Origin: a virus
IMG/VR virus record: IMGVR_UViG_3300006919_000132
Span: 1 to 40,402 of that record
Direction: 5' to 3' (one strand)
Length of the DNA stretch: 40,402 nt
Part shown: positions 15,001 through 22,992 of the stretch, piece by piece
How positions within the stretch are numbered: the stretch's first letter is position 1
How the letters are laid out: the number at the start of each line of letters is the position of its first letter
Position numbers and translations under genes: made by a program
Notes under the pieces: generated by a model
What the model was told of the DNA's origin: nothing
Database searches by the model: none
What the model saw: the letters and a program-made list of their open reading frames with translations, nothing else

Positions 15001-18000
15001 AAGACCAAGGTTATGGCCTATGTTTCTAAATATAGCGCTTATACCAGCCATCATACCGTCATTGTAGTTCATACTACCCGTGGCTAAGCCATCTAAAAAC
15101 AAAGCCATACCTTCTTCGGTTTTAGTTTCTAAATCAGCGTTTAAATAATTATTTAGTCTTTTTCTGTACTCACCATCTCTAACCATCCTAGGGTCTATAC
15201 TTCTTAAATGAGCTTCAAACGCTGCACCTAAAGCTATTTTAAGCTCAGGGCTTTTGTTTAATGTTTCCTGTAAAAAGAAATGAAAAAACTCGTGTGACGC
15301 TACATTAGTTCCATTTGTCTCAACAGATAGTTGTTGATTAAAAACAATGAAACTAGGTTGTCCTTCTGGTAACATTTCGTTTGTTAAAAAATAACCATGC
15401 GCAGTTTTTGCTTCGTTTAAAAAGCTTTCTATGTTTATTTTCTTTTTAGTTTCTTTGTTTTCAAGTTCAGTTATTACCTTGCCAGTACTTATGTCTACTA
15501 TTTTTTTATCAGAGTTTCTTTTTAATCCTAACTTAGCTAAAACTTTAGCTTCTGCTTCTGCATTTGTTTTGCCTTCAACGACGTCAATTAAACCTTTTTC
15601 TTTTAGTTTTTGTTTTTCAATTATAGCTCTTACCTTTTTTACAGTTTGCTTATACTGTTCTGTGTTTTTTCTTTTTATTATAACATCTTTTACAGGTGCT
15701 ATAATTTCATTTTTTTCTTTTGTTAAATCACTTATTTCTTTTTGAGACTTAGAACTCTTAGGACCAAGCTTTAGCTGTGATATTCTTTCATTTATCTCAG
15801 ATAATCTAACAGATTTTTTAGGGTCTGTTTTATTTATTTCAGCTTGTATTTCTGTTTCGGTTGCTGTGTTATTAAGTTTTGTTTCAGGAGAGTTTGTTTT
15901 TACTTGGTCTGCAGATAATTTATTTTTTTCTAAATAACTCATAGCGTCATCAAGCGTAACATAGTCGTTGTATACTTTTATTTGTAAATCTTTATTTAGT
16001 TTACCATTTCTTTTGGCTTTTCTAAGCGCCGCCATAAACTCAGACTGACTGTCATACATAATACCGTCAACCTCTCTATACGCAGGCTTATAACCCATAG
16101 CTTTACCATAAGCTATACCGCCACCACCAAAAGAAGCAGATACTAAAGCTACTGTACTAGCAAGTTCTCGCATACCTCTCCAATCAAAACCTAAATCATT
16201 ACCAAATTCGTCGTATTTTCTTATACCTTCAAGAGCTTTGCCTCTACCATCAGCTAAATTAGACAATGGCATGTTAACTAATTCTTCAATAAATTCAGCG
16301 GTAAACCCATTATAACCAGCGTTTTTAGCTGACCAATTTAAAAAATCAGCAGGAGTAGCCATGCCATTTTTTCTCATAAACTGACCTATAGCTATTTTTT
16401 TCCAATTTTTAGATTCAGTAAAAGATTTTAACGGTGTCTTTTTTAAAACTTTCATACCGCCTTTAAAAACAGAAGGTATATAATAACCTATTCTTTCAGT
16501 AAAAGTTTCAGAAGCATTTTTTAAAAAACTTCTTTTTAATGCCTCGCCTCTACTGTAACCTTCTTTTAATTCAAGATCTTTACCTTTAGGTCCACTAGCA
16601 GTATGTATATCTATCTGCGCCATTTCGTCATCAGTAAAACTAAATGCCATCATATGCTCATCTGTCATCAAGTCCATTTGTGTAGCTGCTATACGAAAAG
16701 GGTTAGCAGCTGTTTGAGATGACACACCCATTAAACCCGCAATAAAATCTGTACCTAATTGTCTAACTTTATTTCCTTTTACAAACAACAACCTGCTACC
16801 ATCTTTAGAAACTCTAGCTTTACCAAGACTAGGAATTATTTTTTTAGTGTACTTGCTAGCTATAGCCATGTTTACGCCAGCTTTAGCTGTACTAAAAGCA
16901 GTTCTAAAAGCAGGACCAGTAGCAATAAACTCAGCTATAAAAGGTGCTGTTTCTCCAAGTCCTTTACCTATTCTATAACCATTAGATATTTGACTTTTAG
17001 CATGCTCTGAATTAGATTTAATTTCAGACATAGCTAGTAACAACTTATCTTCAGGAGTTAATTTATCATCTGGTTTATTAGCAGCATCTCTAACTCTTTT
17101 GTCATTTTTAAAATCTATAAGAGCTCCAACAAAAGGAAGTTTTTCTCTTTCAAACAGCTCACTAAAACCTAATAACAAACCGCTATTAAGTGGAGCGTCA
17201 CGCATACTTTCAGGATCGTCTAAAACTTTATCTGCCCAGTAATTTATTTGATCTAGCGTAGCTTCCACGTCTGCGTAATACCTTCTAGCTACTTCCTGAT
17301 CTATATCATTGCCTTTAAAACCATCTTCAATAACTTCTTTTTTAATTTCTTCTAGCTTAGGATTGTAAGAATTAATTTTATATTGTGGAACTCTGTAATA
17401 ACCTCCACTTTTATACTCTAATAAACCTTTTTTTATTTTATCTTCATAATCTAAAGCGTTGTACATTTCTGTAAACTGAGGTGTATCTTTAATAATAGAT
17501 ATATCACCTCTCATTTTATCTACTTCTTTTTTTAATAAACTAGCAAAATCTTTATTATAAAAATGACTTAAAATTCTTTCGCCATTTTCTTCTTTTTGTT
17601 GGTATTTTAATTTAGGATAAAAATAATTATAGTATTCTGTTATATAAGCCTGTCTATCTTCAACACTGTCTATAAGCTCTTGCTCTTCGTATATTTGTAA
17701 ATACTTTTTAAGAGTTTCATCTAGCATTTGTTTTTTATCTTCGTAGTGAACCTCATTATTTATTAAACCTTGTTGTAATAAATCTTCACTTATCTCTTCT
17801 AATGCACCTATATCCCACTTTTTATAAACATCAAAGTTACCATTCATAAAGTCTTTTAAATCTTTATCGTAACTCTGCTTATATTCATTACTATATTTCT
17901 CGTCTATAGCCTGTATTTCAGGTTGAAACTTAGAAACTATTTCATACCTTTTGTTATAAGCATCTAGCATTGGTTTAAATGCTTCTTCAGCTAGCAGATT

Positions 18001-19170
18001 AGCCTCTTTGTCTAAATCATCTTCTAGTTTTTTTAAAGCTTGCTGTTTTTCAGCGCTGCTCATATTTTTATATTCTTCTGTTTTAGAAAACTCGCTCCAC
18101 TTATTTCTATAATCATCAAATAACTTCTTGCCTTCACCATATAGAAAAAAGTTTTTTTGACCGCTTTCAACTTGTCTTAATATATCTTTAAGCTGAGGGT
18201 CTGATTTTATTCTTGCGTTTATTTCAGGATTATTTAACAGTTCTGTGTATTCGTTTTGAATTTTTGTTGTTAGCTCTTCAAGCTTAGTTTCTTGAGATTT
18301 TTTAAATATTGGTAAAGTTTTATTAAAGCTTGTTTCAAGTTGCTTGTAGTTGTAGTCAAGCTCATTAATAGTTTCAAATTCTGAAGGCTTTTCATCTTCG
18401 GTATAATAGCTAGCGGGTCTGTTTTTATTTTCATCAAACTTTCTATTAATTTGAGATGTTGTTAAACCTTTATATACATCACTAAAACCACTTTCTAAAA
18501 CATTTTTAGATTTATCTATTTGATCTTGTAAATTTTTTATTTCATTAAATCTTTCTTTAGTTGTAGGATCGGTATCGCTAACATTGAAAGTGTTTCCATT
18601 GCTATCAGTTCCATAATAAAAAGTTGAAACTGATGGTCGTAAGTTTTTGCCAATAGGCGGATTAACAACCGTGTATTTATTTATTTTATTTTTATCAAAA
18701 TTTTGTATAGCTTTGTTAGCTTCTTCTATACTAGAAAAAGTATTTTTATCATCAGAAAATATATCGTAATCTGTTTTGTTAGATTTTTTATACTTATTTA
18801 CAGTATTGTTATATTGTAAATCTTCTTCGTTATCTTTTTTTTGTTTAAGACCAAAATCAATGTTTACTCTATTATTAGTTGCAACAGATAGATTGTCAGT
18901 TCTAACAAATCTATCATCAAATTGTTTTTGATTTTTAAATTTTAATACATTGTTAAGAACTTCTGGACTCAATGTGAAGTCCAAAGAAATATCTTCCGAT
19001 GGTGATTCCGTATTTTGTTGATTGTTTCGGGGCTGACTCGCCCCTGTCGACTTTCCCAACTCATCGTCTTGTAATATTGGGTTTTTATCTTTAAAGTCTT
19101 CTAAGAATTGTTGTTCTTTTGATGGCCCCACTTCATATGGCTTGCCATCAACTAAATAAATTTTGTTCAT
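9076..19170 (-). CDS. 3364-residue polyvalent virion/ejection protein
   Basis: The largest gene here. Order: conserved-looking N-terminus (1-60) and long charged coiled-coil region (60-720); hydrophobic segments near 735-775 and 1000-1030; a zincin-like site H1293-E-F-F-H1297 with E1352/E1353 downstream; a WDPSKNDAFGAY patch near 1579 recalling sigma-70 region 2; a HAD phosphatase (D2288-F-D-D-T2292, T2566, K2603, D2622-D2623) split by a P-loop kinase with Walker A GGAGSGKG (2322-2329), zeta-toxin/polynucleotide-kinase-like; hydrophobic segments near 2930 and 3130; and a C-terminal Cys/His motif (C3335, C3345, C3358, H3361). KFSRS-like linkers at 1467, 2274 and 2650 mark module borders. Position after two smaller ejection-type genes suggests a T7 gp16-like role, injected with DNA, but no transglycosylase motif is seen. 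Multi-effector 'polyvalent protein' is the best label. Confidence 0.85.
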   Translation of the reverse strand: MNKIYLVDGKPYEVGPSKEQQFLEDFKDKNPILQDDELGKSTGASQPRNNQQNTESPSEDISLDFTLSPEVLNNVLKFKNQKQFDDRFVRTDNLSVATNNRVNIDFGLKQKKDNEEDLQYNNTVNKYKKSNKTDYDIFSDDKNTFSSIEEANKAIQNFDKNKINKYTVVNPPIGKNLRPSVSTFYYGTDSNGNTFNVSDTDPTTKERFNEIKNLQDQIDKSKNVLESGFSDVYKGLTTSQINRKFDENKNRPASYYTEDEKPSEFETINELDYNYKQLETSFNKTLPIFKKSQETKLEELTTKIQNEYTELLNNPEINARIKSDPQLKDILRQVESGQKNFFLYGEGKKLFDDYRNKWSEFSKTEEYKNMSSAEKQQALKKLEDDLDKEANLLAEEAFKPMLDAYNKRYEIVSKFQPEIQAIDEKYSNEYKQSYDKDLKDFMNGNFDVYKKWDIGALEEISEDLLQQGLINNEVHYEDKKQMLDETLKKYLQIYEEQELIDSVEDRQAYITEYYNYFYPKLKYQQKEENGERILSHFYNKDFASLLKKEVDKMRGDISIIKDTPQFTEMYNALDYEDKIKKGLLEYKSGGYYRVPQYKINSYNPKLEEIKKEVIEDGFKGNDIDQEVARRYYADVEATLDQINYWADKVLDDPESMRDAPLNSGLLLGFSELFEREKLPFVGALIDFKNDKRVRDAANKPDDKLTPEDKLLLAMSEIKSNSEHAKSQISNGYRIGKGLGETAPFIAEFIATGPAFRTAFSTAKAGVNMAIASKYTKKIIPSLGKARVSKDGSRLLFVKGNKVRQLGTDFIAGLMGVSSQTAANPFRIAATQMDLMTDEHMMAFSFTDDEMAQIDIHTASGPKGKDLELKEGYSRGEALKRSFLKNASETFTERIGYYIPSVFKGGMKVLKKTPLKSFTESKNWKKIAIGQFMRKNGMATPADFLNWSAKNAGYNGFTAEFIEELVNMPLSNLADGRGKALEGIRKYDEFGNDLGFDWRGMRELASTVALVSASFGGGGIAYGKAMGYKPAYREVDGIMYDSQSEFMAALRKAKRNGKLNKDLQIKVYNDYVTLDDAMSYLEKNKLSADQVKTNSPETKLNNTATETEIQAEINKTDPKKSVRLSEINERISQLKLGPKSSKSQKEISDLTKEKNEIIAPVKDVIIKRKNTEQYKQTVKKVRAIIEKQKLKEKGLIDVVEGKTNAEAEAKVLAKLGLKRNSDKKIVDISTGKVITELENKETKKKINIESFLNEAKTAHGYFLTNEMLPEGQPSFIVFNQQLSVETNGTNVASHEFFHFFLQETLNKSPELKIALGAAFEAHLRSIDPRMVRDGEYRKRLNNYLNADLETKTEEGMALFLDGLATGSMNYNDGMMAGISAIFRNIGHNLGLQIELNSGQDVYNFIKDFNSTIQRGDFSKSFKEAFKKKIKVGGAVKELAESSEMKQAVQQDKFKQLLLSVLQKEKGAKFSMPEDDPIFSVFPNVTSEQIVQKNAEIYNKIKDIANKENITMKEVLDRDDRRTQRLKQELVVYNHKAALKNAKEAHNFIKNKLANTNFLAPPLADVQQEMLAELVLLTNRWDPSKNDAFGAYVQMPLGLPIKKGQVVRAAAKQAGNTVSLDEMRENGFDTFSDVTSTSSSTNISKVGSLFVADFLGIDRNNIQDIVSKSDLSKIIKKPSYKQVKQEVKTGSLKSVLKLFADAFGVPAKKISTASNLDAKQRKAARDLIVKLAENNNLMETFLPDGTDASGKATGIANTKLGSLYKEGARVKSATTGSTQGLTEQIKPENVTNKQVLELFGIDEKGNILDKKIKQEKYDGAIREFVTNMAALGANQEIRVTNPELQSIGDPKPSVMFSQPAINSNLKKGDLINSLATQQVDGVATVLDQFDQGLVKIDYLLTNVHGKEVKGGIYRIKTKEDVKPFIDNLIASGFFKSLPLDFFFQRKSGKNSRHAYYKKTLKETGQGAETNASIFTGGHKLFGFKTSKDPAWAEVQIQMQELYNEHKDDASFWGKDFKGVNMKEMYALRNKYNSLFFTGENFDLKKARANKKEVLKFNDQVGKIHRQMWERFAEMIKDNKSNARAIGTYLSLVGNDRNHWHKLGAQVAGYSTKLQPFLHKGKMETKVELEHAMPATQAYLYLLHSALGLPKKEGEGVDINFNEAYNSIIKNYKLIILDKAMDHKLTSAKTLRTKKSLQKVMPDDWSVIDGYFWQRYFNDLVAANNGGIDPSTLEDLDGVTFDVKYNINASGSIKLFKPTYTTQVNQNIQKSFSNSGKFSRSGETRGMSTFDFDDTLAKTKSGVRATLPNMDGLPKPNRKVIFLAGGAGSGKGNVVSKLGLSGMGFKIVNSDISLEWLKKNSGLPADMRDLTPEQRSTLGKLGHQARQIARNKMMKYQGNANGVVVDGTGGSVKSMQKLVDEFKSKGYDVSMVFVETSLDVALARNRARQERSLLDTIVKRNHEAVQNNKPAFKEMFGDRFMEVNTDNLKQEDPMPVDIVQQMDDFVSSYEKLRLDAEEFASQGDDILKQGGSFDFSEFNEVVDGTPGPLLNKAKQRAEKFGTDNMFVLTARPAASALAIQQFLKSQGLDIPIENITGLANSTGEAKAEWMLGKFAEGYNDMYFVDDAFQNVEAVRKVLDQLDIKSEVVQAKAKFSRSASSELNNMIERKKGVDAFKIFSEAEAKKRGKGIGRFRIYIPPSAEDFKGLLYYFMGRGEQGNKDMKFFEDNLLRPFAKGIRAWNTYKQNMVNDYKNLKKQFPKLKLNKKIPNSVYTNDTSVRVYLWDKAGFDIPGISNSEKQMLIDNVNNNTDLKSFADSLSKITKRTEGYIEPTENWSIGSIGTDLRTTVNKVGRKEFLENWIENKNLIFSPENLNKIEAVYGTRFREALDDILYRMENGGNRKQGSNRVVNDFNDWINGSVGAIMFFNMRSAILQTLSTINFVNWSDNNIFKASAAFANQPQFWKDFTMLFNSDMLRQRRAGLQMDMNASELAKSFAENGYSPTTVISYLLQLGFKPTQIADSFAIAFGGASFVRNRINTYKKRGLSDTEAKNKAMLDFQEIAEETQQSSREDLISMQQASVLGRLVLAFQNVTMQYGRLTKKALSDLVNRRGDTKTNISKIIYYGFVQNVVFAALQNGLSFLLFGSDDEELIDDKASRAFNSALDSFLRGMGIHGALASTLKNTAIEWQKQKSAGFGKERPEKIMQAVVNLSPPAGSKVRKIMQAYYSDAYNKGVPEQLGWRLENPNFAMAASLTEALTNIPAARLLNKANNLEEAITGSHEPWKRAALVAGWDKWSLGIKDEELEQAKEDAKKQRARDKKINKDKKQKESGQKEVRCHGINSQGNRCGLTAVTDVKRWKCFHHRNQ
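9088..9168 (-). other. C-terminal zinc-finger-like motif of the 3364-residue protein
   Basis: The last 31 residues contain C3335-x9-C3345-x12-C3358-x2-H3361 in the context RCHGINSQGNRCGLT and KCFHH. This resembles small treble-clef motifs of the 'C.G.T..G.RC......C..H' type found at the ends of phage and mobile-element proteins. Four ligands suffice for one zinc ion. A basic linker of Lys/Arg precedes it, which suggests nucleic-acid contact. Confidence 0.6.
11221..12351 (-). other. HAD phosphatase with inserted P-loop kinase, between two KFSRS linkers
   Basis: Residues 2274-2650 of the 3364-residue protein. HAD motif I (FDFDDTL, D2288/D2290) is followed by a complete kinase-like domain: Walker A with K2328, VNSDIS, VVVDGTGG and an Arg-rich lid (ALARNRARQERS). 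HAD motifs II (FVLTARP, T2566), III (K2603) and IV (YFVDDAFQN, D2622/D2623) come after it. The combination recalls polynucleotide kinase-phosphatases, but here the kinase sits inside the HAD fold rather than beside it. Both boundaries carry the sequence KFSRS. Confidence 0.75.
15061..15408 (-). other. Zincin-like metalloprotease region of the 3364-residue protein
   Basis: Residues about 1255-1370. ASHEFFHFFLQETL provides HExxH (H1293, E1294, H1297), and KTEEGMALFLDG 55 residues later offers E1352 or E1353 as third zinc ligand, the gluzincin-type layout. The preceding strand (SFIVFNQQLSVETNG) fits the edge strand of such proteases. Substrates could be host proteins or the protein itself. Confidence 0.65.
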
Positions 19171-19202
19171 ACTGTTTCGTTAGTTACCCGTTAATAATAA
19201 TT

Positions 19203-20372
19203 TTATTCTGCGTAGTCAGTGTTTGTACTAATTTCTTTTAATGGAATTTGTTTGCCATCAGGACCTGCTTTAGTTACAGCTGAAGGGTCATTAGCTGGCA
19301 CTTCTCTACCCATTAAATCAAAGTATACAAAGCCGCCCCTATCTCTAAAATTTTGGTTTATATTTTCTCTTGGAAAAGAAGAGTTATATTGGTTTTCTAC
19401 ATAAGCTGTGTAGTAATTTGTTAAAGTTTTTCTAGCTAAACTTTTATCTGCCATTAAATTATTAAATATTATTTTAGCATCTTTTGGCGTTATCATGTCG
19501 TCACCTTTAGTAGGGTCCATTTTTTTTAAAACGTTACTAGGTATTCTACCAATACTAGTTGGGGTTTGCACGCCTAAATCGCTATAAGTTTTTCTACTTA
19601 AATAATTTATTAAATCATCTTTAAAAACATTAGTTCCTATTTCATGTGTAGCTAGTGAATGAATACTACCTCTATTTGTTAAGTTGCTTTTAACTAATTT
19701 ATAAGTAGTTTCAAAATCAAAAGGCTTGTATTGATTAAAGTCCATAAGTGCAACTCGATTACCCTCTTCTTTAGCTTTAGCAGCTAAACTTAATAATACA
19801 TCGCTAGACGTTTGATCAAAACTATATTGCTCTCTTATATTATCTAAATCATCTGCCGCATAAAATTCTCTACCAAAACCAGGTATATCTACAAAATAAC
19901 CTAATTTACCATTATGCATAACAGATTTTCCATTTTTTAACTGCTTACCTATAGCTCTAGCTTCTGGGCTAAAGCCCCAACCTTTTAAAAAGTCAGAGTC
20001 TTCTTTGGCTCCTTCAACTAAATCTTTTTTAGCGTCATCTAGTCTTGTAACTTGAGCATTGTACTGCTTCATTTCTCTCAACATCTCACCTCTTGTAATA
20101 TTATCTCCAAGAATAAATCTACTTCTTTGGCTCATTAACTCTTCATACTTAGCCTTATACTCTTGCTCATTTAAGCCTGGGTCTTTTTCTAACTCAAAGT
20201 TCATGTAATCTTCAAACTCACTAGATCTGCTTTCTACTTCGTCTACAGCAACATCCATAAACTTATCGCTAATCTTTGCTAAAGCTTTTGATCCAGCTAA
20301 ACCTAAGTCTTTTATACCACCACCTGCTGCAGTGTAAGCACCTTTAATTAAATTAACATCACTTTTTGCCAT
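19203..20372 (-). CDS. Internal virion/ejection protein candidate (389 residues)
   Basis: 389 residues, no recognised enzymatic motif. The first 45 residues (KGAYTAAGGGIKDLGLAGSK) look amphipathic; the next ~100 are charged and helical; the rest is mixed. It lies between the Ala/Gln-rich protein and the 3364-residue protein, 11 and 32 bases away. In T7-like podoviruses the gene order internal protein A (gp14), B (gp15), C (gp16) gives small, medium and very large ejected proteins; the size gradient and order here are the same. The analogy is positional, not from sequence similarity, so the name is an inference. Confidence 0.6.
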   Translation of the reverse strand: MAKSDVNLIKGAYTAAGGGIKDLGLAGSKALAKISDKFMDVAVDEVESRSSEFEDYMNFELEKDPGLNEQEYKAKYEELMSQRSRFILGDNITRGEMLREMKQYNAQVTRLDDAKKDLVEGAKEDSDFLKGWGFSPEARAIGKQLKNGKSVMHNGKLGYFVDIPGFGREFYAADDLDNIREQYSFDQTSSDVLLSLAAKAKEEGNRVALMDFNQYKPFDFETTYKLVKSNLTNRGSIHSLATHEIGTNVFKDDLINYLSRKTYSDLGVQTPTSIGRIPSNVLKKMDPTKGDDMITPKDAKIIFNNLMADKSLARKTLTNYYTAYVENQYNSSFPRENINQNFRDRGGFVYFDLMGREVPANDPSAVTKAGPDGKQIPLKEISTNTDYAE

Positions 20373-20383
20373 ATTATATTATT

Positions 20384-21052
20384 TTAATTTTGACCAGATT
20401 TTTGACCAGAATAAGCTATTCCTAAGTCTACTAAATTACCTACAGTTCCTGTTATTGCGTCAAATTTTTGTTGATCAGCCTGCTGAGCTTGCTGCATGTA
20501 AGCCGCAACTCTACTTTGTTCCATACCTAATAGCGTACCTTGTTTAGCCATTTCTTTATCTTGCTGTATTTGTACGCCTTTAGCTTCTAGCTCTTGATTT
20601 CTAGCAGCTTGTTGAGCAGCTAATCTTTGGTTCATAGCTTCTTGTTGGCCTATAGTAGCAGAAGCTCTTTGAGTAGCTATTTGACCTTGCTGCGCTAGTG
20701 TTTGAGCTAAAGCAGCTATACCACTACCACCAGCAGCCCCAGCTAAATTAGACATTATATTAGCTTGTTGTTGTTGATTTTGTTGCGCTTGAAATTGAGC
20801 TTGTTGTTGATTAACTGTTAAGTCTTCAAATTTGTTTTCTAGATTTTCAAATGGATTACTAGTGTCAAGATTAGCATATATATTTTCTAATCTTTTCATT
20901 CTTTCTCTAGCTTTTCTTTCTCGCCTTTCTGCCGCACGTTTTTGTTTACCAGCTGAAATAGCTCCAAAAACACCAGTAATTGCTGATACAGCAGCAGCGC
21001 CAGCTAATACTGCAGGAGCAAATTTATTTGGACTTTCTTTCTCGTTTCTCAT
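20384..21052 (-). CDS. Ala/Gln-rich ejection protein candidate (T7 gp14-like in position)
   Basis: 222 residues. A hydrophobic Ala/Gly-rich helix (12-34, APAVLAGAAAVSAITGVFGA) is followed by a strongly basic stretch (36-55, KQKRAAERRERKARERMKRL) and a long Gln/Ala-rich helical part with NQQQAQFQAQQNQQQQANI. Small, Ala/Gln-rich proteins with one membrane-active helix are typical of the first ejected protein of podoviruses, which seats in the outer membrane. It is the first gene downstream of a promoter-like element and begins the ejection block. No database match was made; the role is inferred from composition and order. Confidence 0.65.
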   Translation of the reverse strand: MRNEKESPNKFAPAVLAGAAAVSAITGVFGAISAGKQKRAAERRERKARERMKRLENIYANLDTSNPFENLENKFEDLTVNQQQAQFQAQQNQQQQANIMSNLAGAAGGSGIAALAQTLAQQGQIATQRASATIGQQEAMNQRLAAQQAARNQELEAKGVQIQQDKEMAKQGTLLGMEQSRVAAYMQQAQQADQQKFDAITGTVGNLVDLGIAYSGQKSGQN

Positions 21053-21059
21053 ATTCTTT

Positions 21060-21082
21060 ATTTTACTAATATATAGTTACAT
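21060..21082 (-). promoter_or_regulatory. Promoter-like element, copy 2 (before ejection block)
   Basis: On the - strand this reads ATGTAACTATATATTAGT then AAAAT. It matches the copy at 31688-31710 at 21 of 23 bases, while the surrounding spacer does not match, so it is a conserved signal. It lies only 7 bases upstream of the ATG at 21052. If the TATA-like centre is a -10 region, the transcript would have almost no leader. No hairpin precedes it. Confidence 0.65.
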
Positions 21083-21092
21083 TTTTTACTTA

Positions 21093-21500
21093 TTATTTAC
21101 TAGAAGGTACTATTTCACATGATAAAGCAAACATCTCTGCTTTTTCTGTAGAGTTATTTACCATTGTTGCTTCACTAAAATAACCAACTAAAGAAGACAG
21201 GTTTACAGTATTGTCTTTAGAAAATAATAAATAACTTCCTGCGGCGGGATTAATAAAATCGCTAGGAATATCGTTTATTATTACTGTGGTAGTAGTAACA
21301 GAGCCACTAGTACCTGTAGATATTCCACTTACTTTACCAATAGTTACTAAATTAGACTCAGTGTTTTGATCGCCACTACTACTTCCAAATATATTAAACC
21401 CACCAACGGTATTTAAACTATCAGCTGGAACATAATAAGCTGTATCACCAACCTGTAATGAAGGATAATCTTGTTTGTTTATATGAAAAGTTACTGCCAT
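21093..21500 (-). CDS. Small beta-rich virion protein
   Basis: 135 residues, rich in Thr, Ser, Val and Gly with alternating strands (VTIGKVSGISTGTSGSVTTT). The last part (AEMFALSCEIVPSSK) has the only cysteine. I do not recognise a family. Similar short beta proteins next to the tail stabilisation gene are common in marine phages and are usually virion components. It ends just before a promoter-like element, so it is the last gene of the transcription unit that starts near 31679, unless read-through occurs. The gene starts one base after the upstream stop. Confidence 0.62.
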   Translation of the reverse strand: MAVTFHINKQDYPSLQVGDTAYYVPADSLNTVGGFNIFGSSSGDQNTESNLVTIGKVSGISTGTSGSVTTTTVIINDIPSDFINPAAGSYLLFSKDNTVNLSSLVGYFSEATMVNNSTEKAEMFALSCEIVPSSK

Positions 21501-21501
21501 T

Positions 21502-22992
21502 TTACGATGCTGTTAATATATTATCTACGTCTAAATTCATTGTTACGTTAGCGTTTCCGTATTGTTTAACTATAGCTCTTGCTGTTATGGTAGCGGTTCT
21601 ATTGCTATTCGTAAGAGCAACAGCTATATCAAAAATTTCTATTTTAGTTCCTCCGTTATCACTTGCTACAGAGTTTGTCCAGTCAGAGTTTGATTGATTA
21701 GTGCTTGACCAAGTTGGAGTTTTTGTTATTGAAAATGTTTCACTACCAGGTATATCACAAACTATATTGATATCAAAAATATAAGGCTTTGTAACACCTA
21801 AAGATCTAGGGTCAGAGTTAGCTCTAAAAGTAAAGTTTTTTCTATCAACGTTTGTAACACTATAATTAGGACTACCGCTACCTTCTACCGCAACTATAGT
21901 TATAGTCGGATCTGCATATTGATTAATAGTATAAGTAGAAGCTACTCCTGTTTTTAGTGTAGTATCTGATAAAGGAAATATAGTTATAGTATATGTATCA
22001 GCGCCTGCGGGAAATTTTTGAAAAATAGTACATGAAGATAAGATTTTATTATCTACAGCATAAAGCTGTTTATTAAAAACGCTTAGTGTTGCAGAAAATG
22101 GATGTACTATTCTTTTATTAGCATACTTAGAAGTTAATACAGATACGTTGCTACTATTAGTTATTGCTACATTAAATTCTGCACCTACATTACCTATAAT
22201 TTTTATAGGTCTTAGTTCTCCATCTTTAGAAACAATTGAAGGACCAAAATCCACCTGCGTTATTTCTTTTTTAATTACTGGTGTAGACTTACCTTTATAG
22301 TATATGATTATGCTAGCTGAATTAGAATCTGGTATATTAACATTAGATTTTAAAAATAAATTATAAGTATAAGCAGTTGCTCTATTATTAGAATTTGTTA
22401 CACTAGCTTGTTTTATTATAATATCTTCATCACTAATGTTTACACATTTTATTCTAAGAGTTGATATAAAATGAAAACCAGTATTAGCATTTAAAGATAT
22501 AGTACCTATTTTTGTTAGTTGATTTATAGTTAAGTTACCAGATATTTTTGTTGTTGTAATACTACCACTAGCTGTTGGCGTATTTTTAGTAAAGCCAGAC
22601 TCTGCAGAAATAGATGAAGTAGCGTTTACATTTATTGATGAGTCTTCTATTATTCTTAAAAAAAAGCTTGAAGTGTCTAGAGTGGGATCGTATATTCTCG
22701 CATCGCCGTCTATATCTAATATTATATTCGTATTACCTGCTATAGCAAGAGAATTATCAAGATTAATAGTTACTGTTACTTTATTGCCTATTTTGCCGGC
22801 GGTAGTAGTATCTGAAAAAGATACAGATGAAACAAAGTTAGGTAAAGACGAGACAGAAAAATCAGAAGCAAACACAACATGGTTTGGTCTAGGTGTTATA
22901 GTCATAGTACCTGACGACACCATATTTCCAGCAAACACAGAGCTGCCAATTGTTTCTTTTGAAGTAAAATTTGTTATAGTATAATTAGGCAT
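21502..22992 (-). CDS. Beta-rich virion structural protein (496 residues)
   Basis: 496 residues, dominated by Ser, Thr, Asn, Val and Ile with many predicted beta strands and almost no helices, as in multi-domain Ig-like or adhesin-type virion proteins. Examples are VTVTINLDNSLAIAGNTNII and TATITARAIVKQYGNANVT. Its start overlaps the stop of the 2369-residue gene by 8 bases (ATGCCTAA), suggesting that the two are made together and form part of the same tail structure. No receptor-binding or enzymatic motif is visible, and I do not recognise the family. Confidence 0.65.
   Translation of the reverse strand: MPNYTITNFTSKETIGSSVFAGNMVSSGTMTITPRPNHVVFASDFSVSSLPNFVSSVSFSDTTTAGKIGNKVTVTINLDNSLAIAGNTNIILDIDGDARIYDPTLDTSSFFLRIIEDSSINVNATSSISAESGFTKNTPTASGSITTTKISGNLTINQLTKIGTISLNANTGFHFISTLRIKCVNISDEDIIIKQASVTNSNNRATAYTYNLFLKSNVNIPDSNSASIIIYYKGKSTPVIKKEITQVDFGPSIVSKDGELRPIKIIGNVGAEFNVAITNSSNVSVLTSKYANKRIVHPFSATLSVFNKQLYAVDNKILSSCTIFQKFPAGADTYTITIFPLSDTTLKTGVASTYTINQYADPTITIVAVEGSGSPNYSVTNVDRKNFTFRANSDPRSLGVTKPYIFDINIVCDIPGSETFSITKTPTWSSTNQSNSDWTNSVASDNGGTKIEIFDIAVALTNSNRTATITARAIVKQYGNANVTMNLDVDNILTAS

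Noticed and set aside
10328-17010. Several + strand open frames of 80-150 codons opposite the giant gene
   Set aside because: They mirror the codon pattern of the long - strand gene, lack start signals and have no recognisable products.
9076-19170. N4-type virion RNA polymerase, because of the very large size
   Set aside because: No polymerase catalytic motifs were seen; the visible motifs are protease, kinase/phosphatase and zinc-finger-like.
19171-19202. A fourth promoter-like element ahead of the 3364-residue gene
   Set aside because: The 32-base spacer does not share the TGTAA...TATAGTA pattern and has no hairpin.
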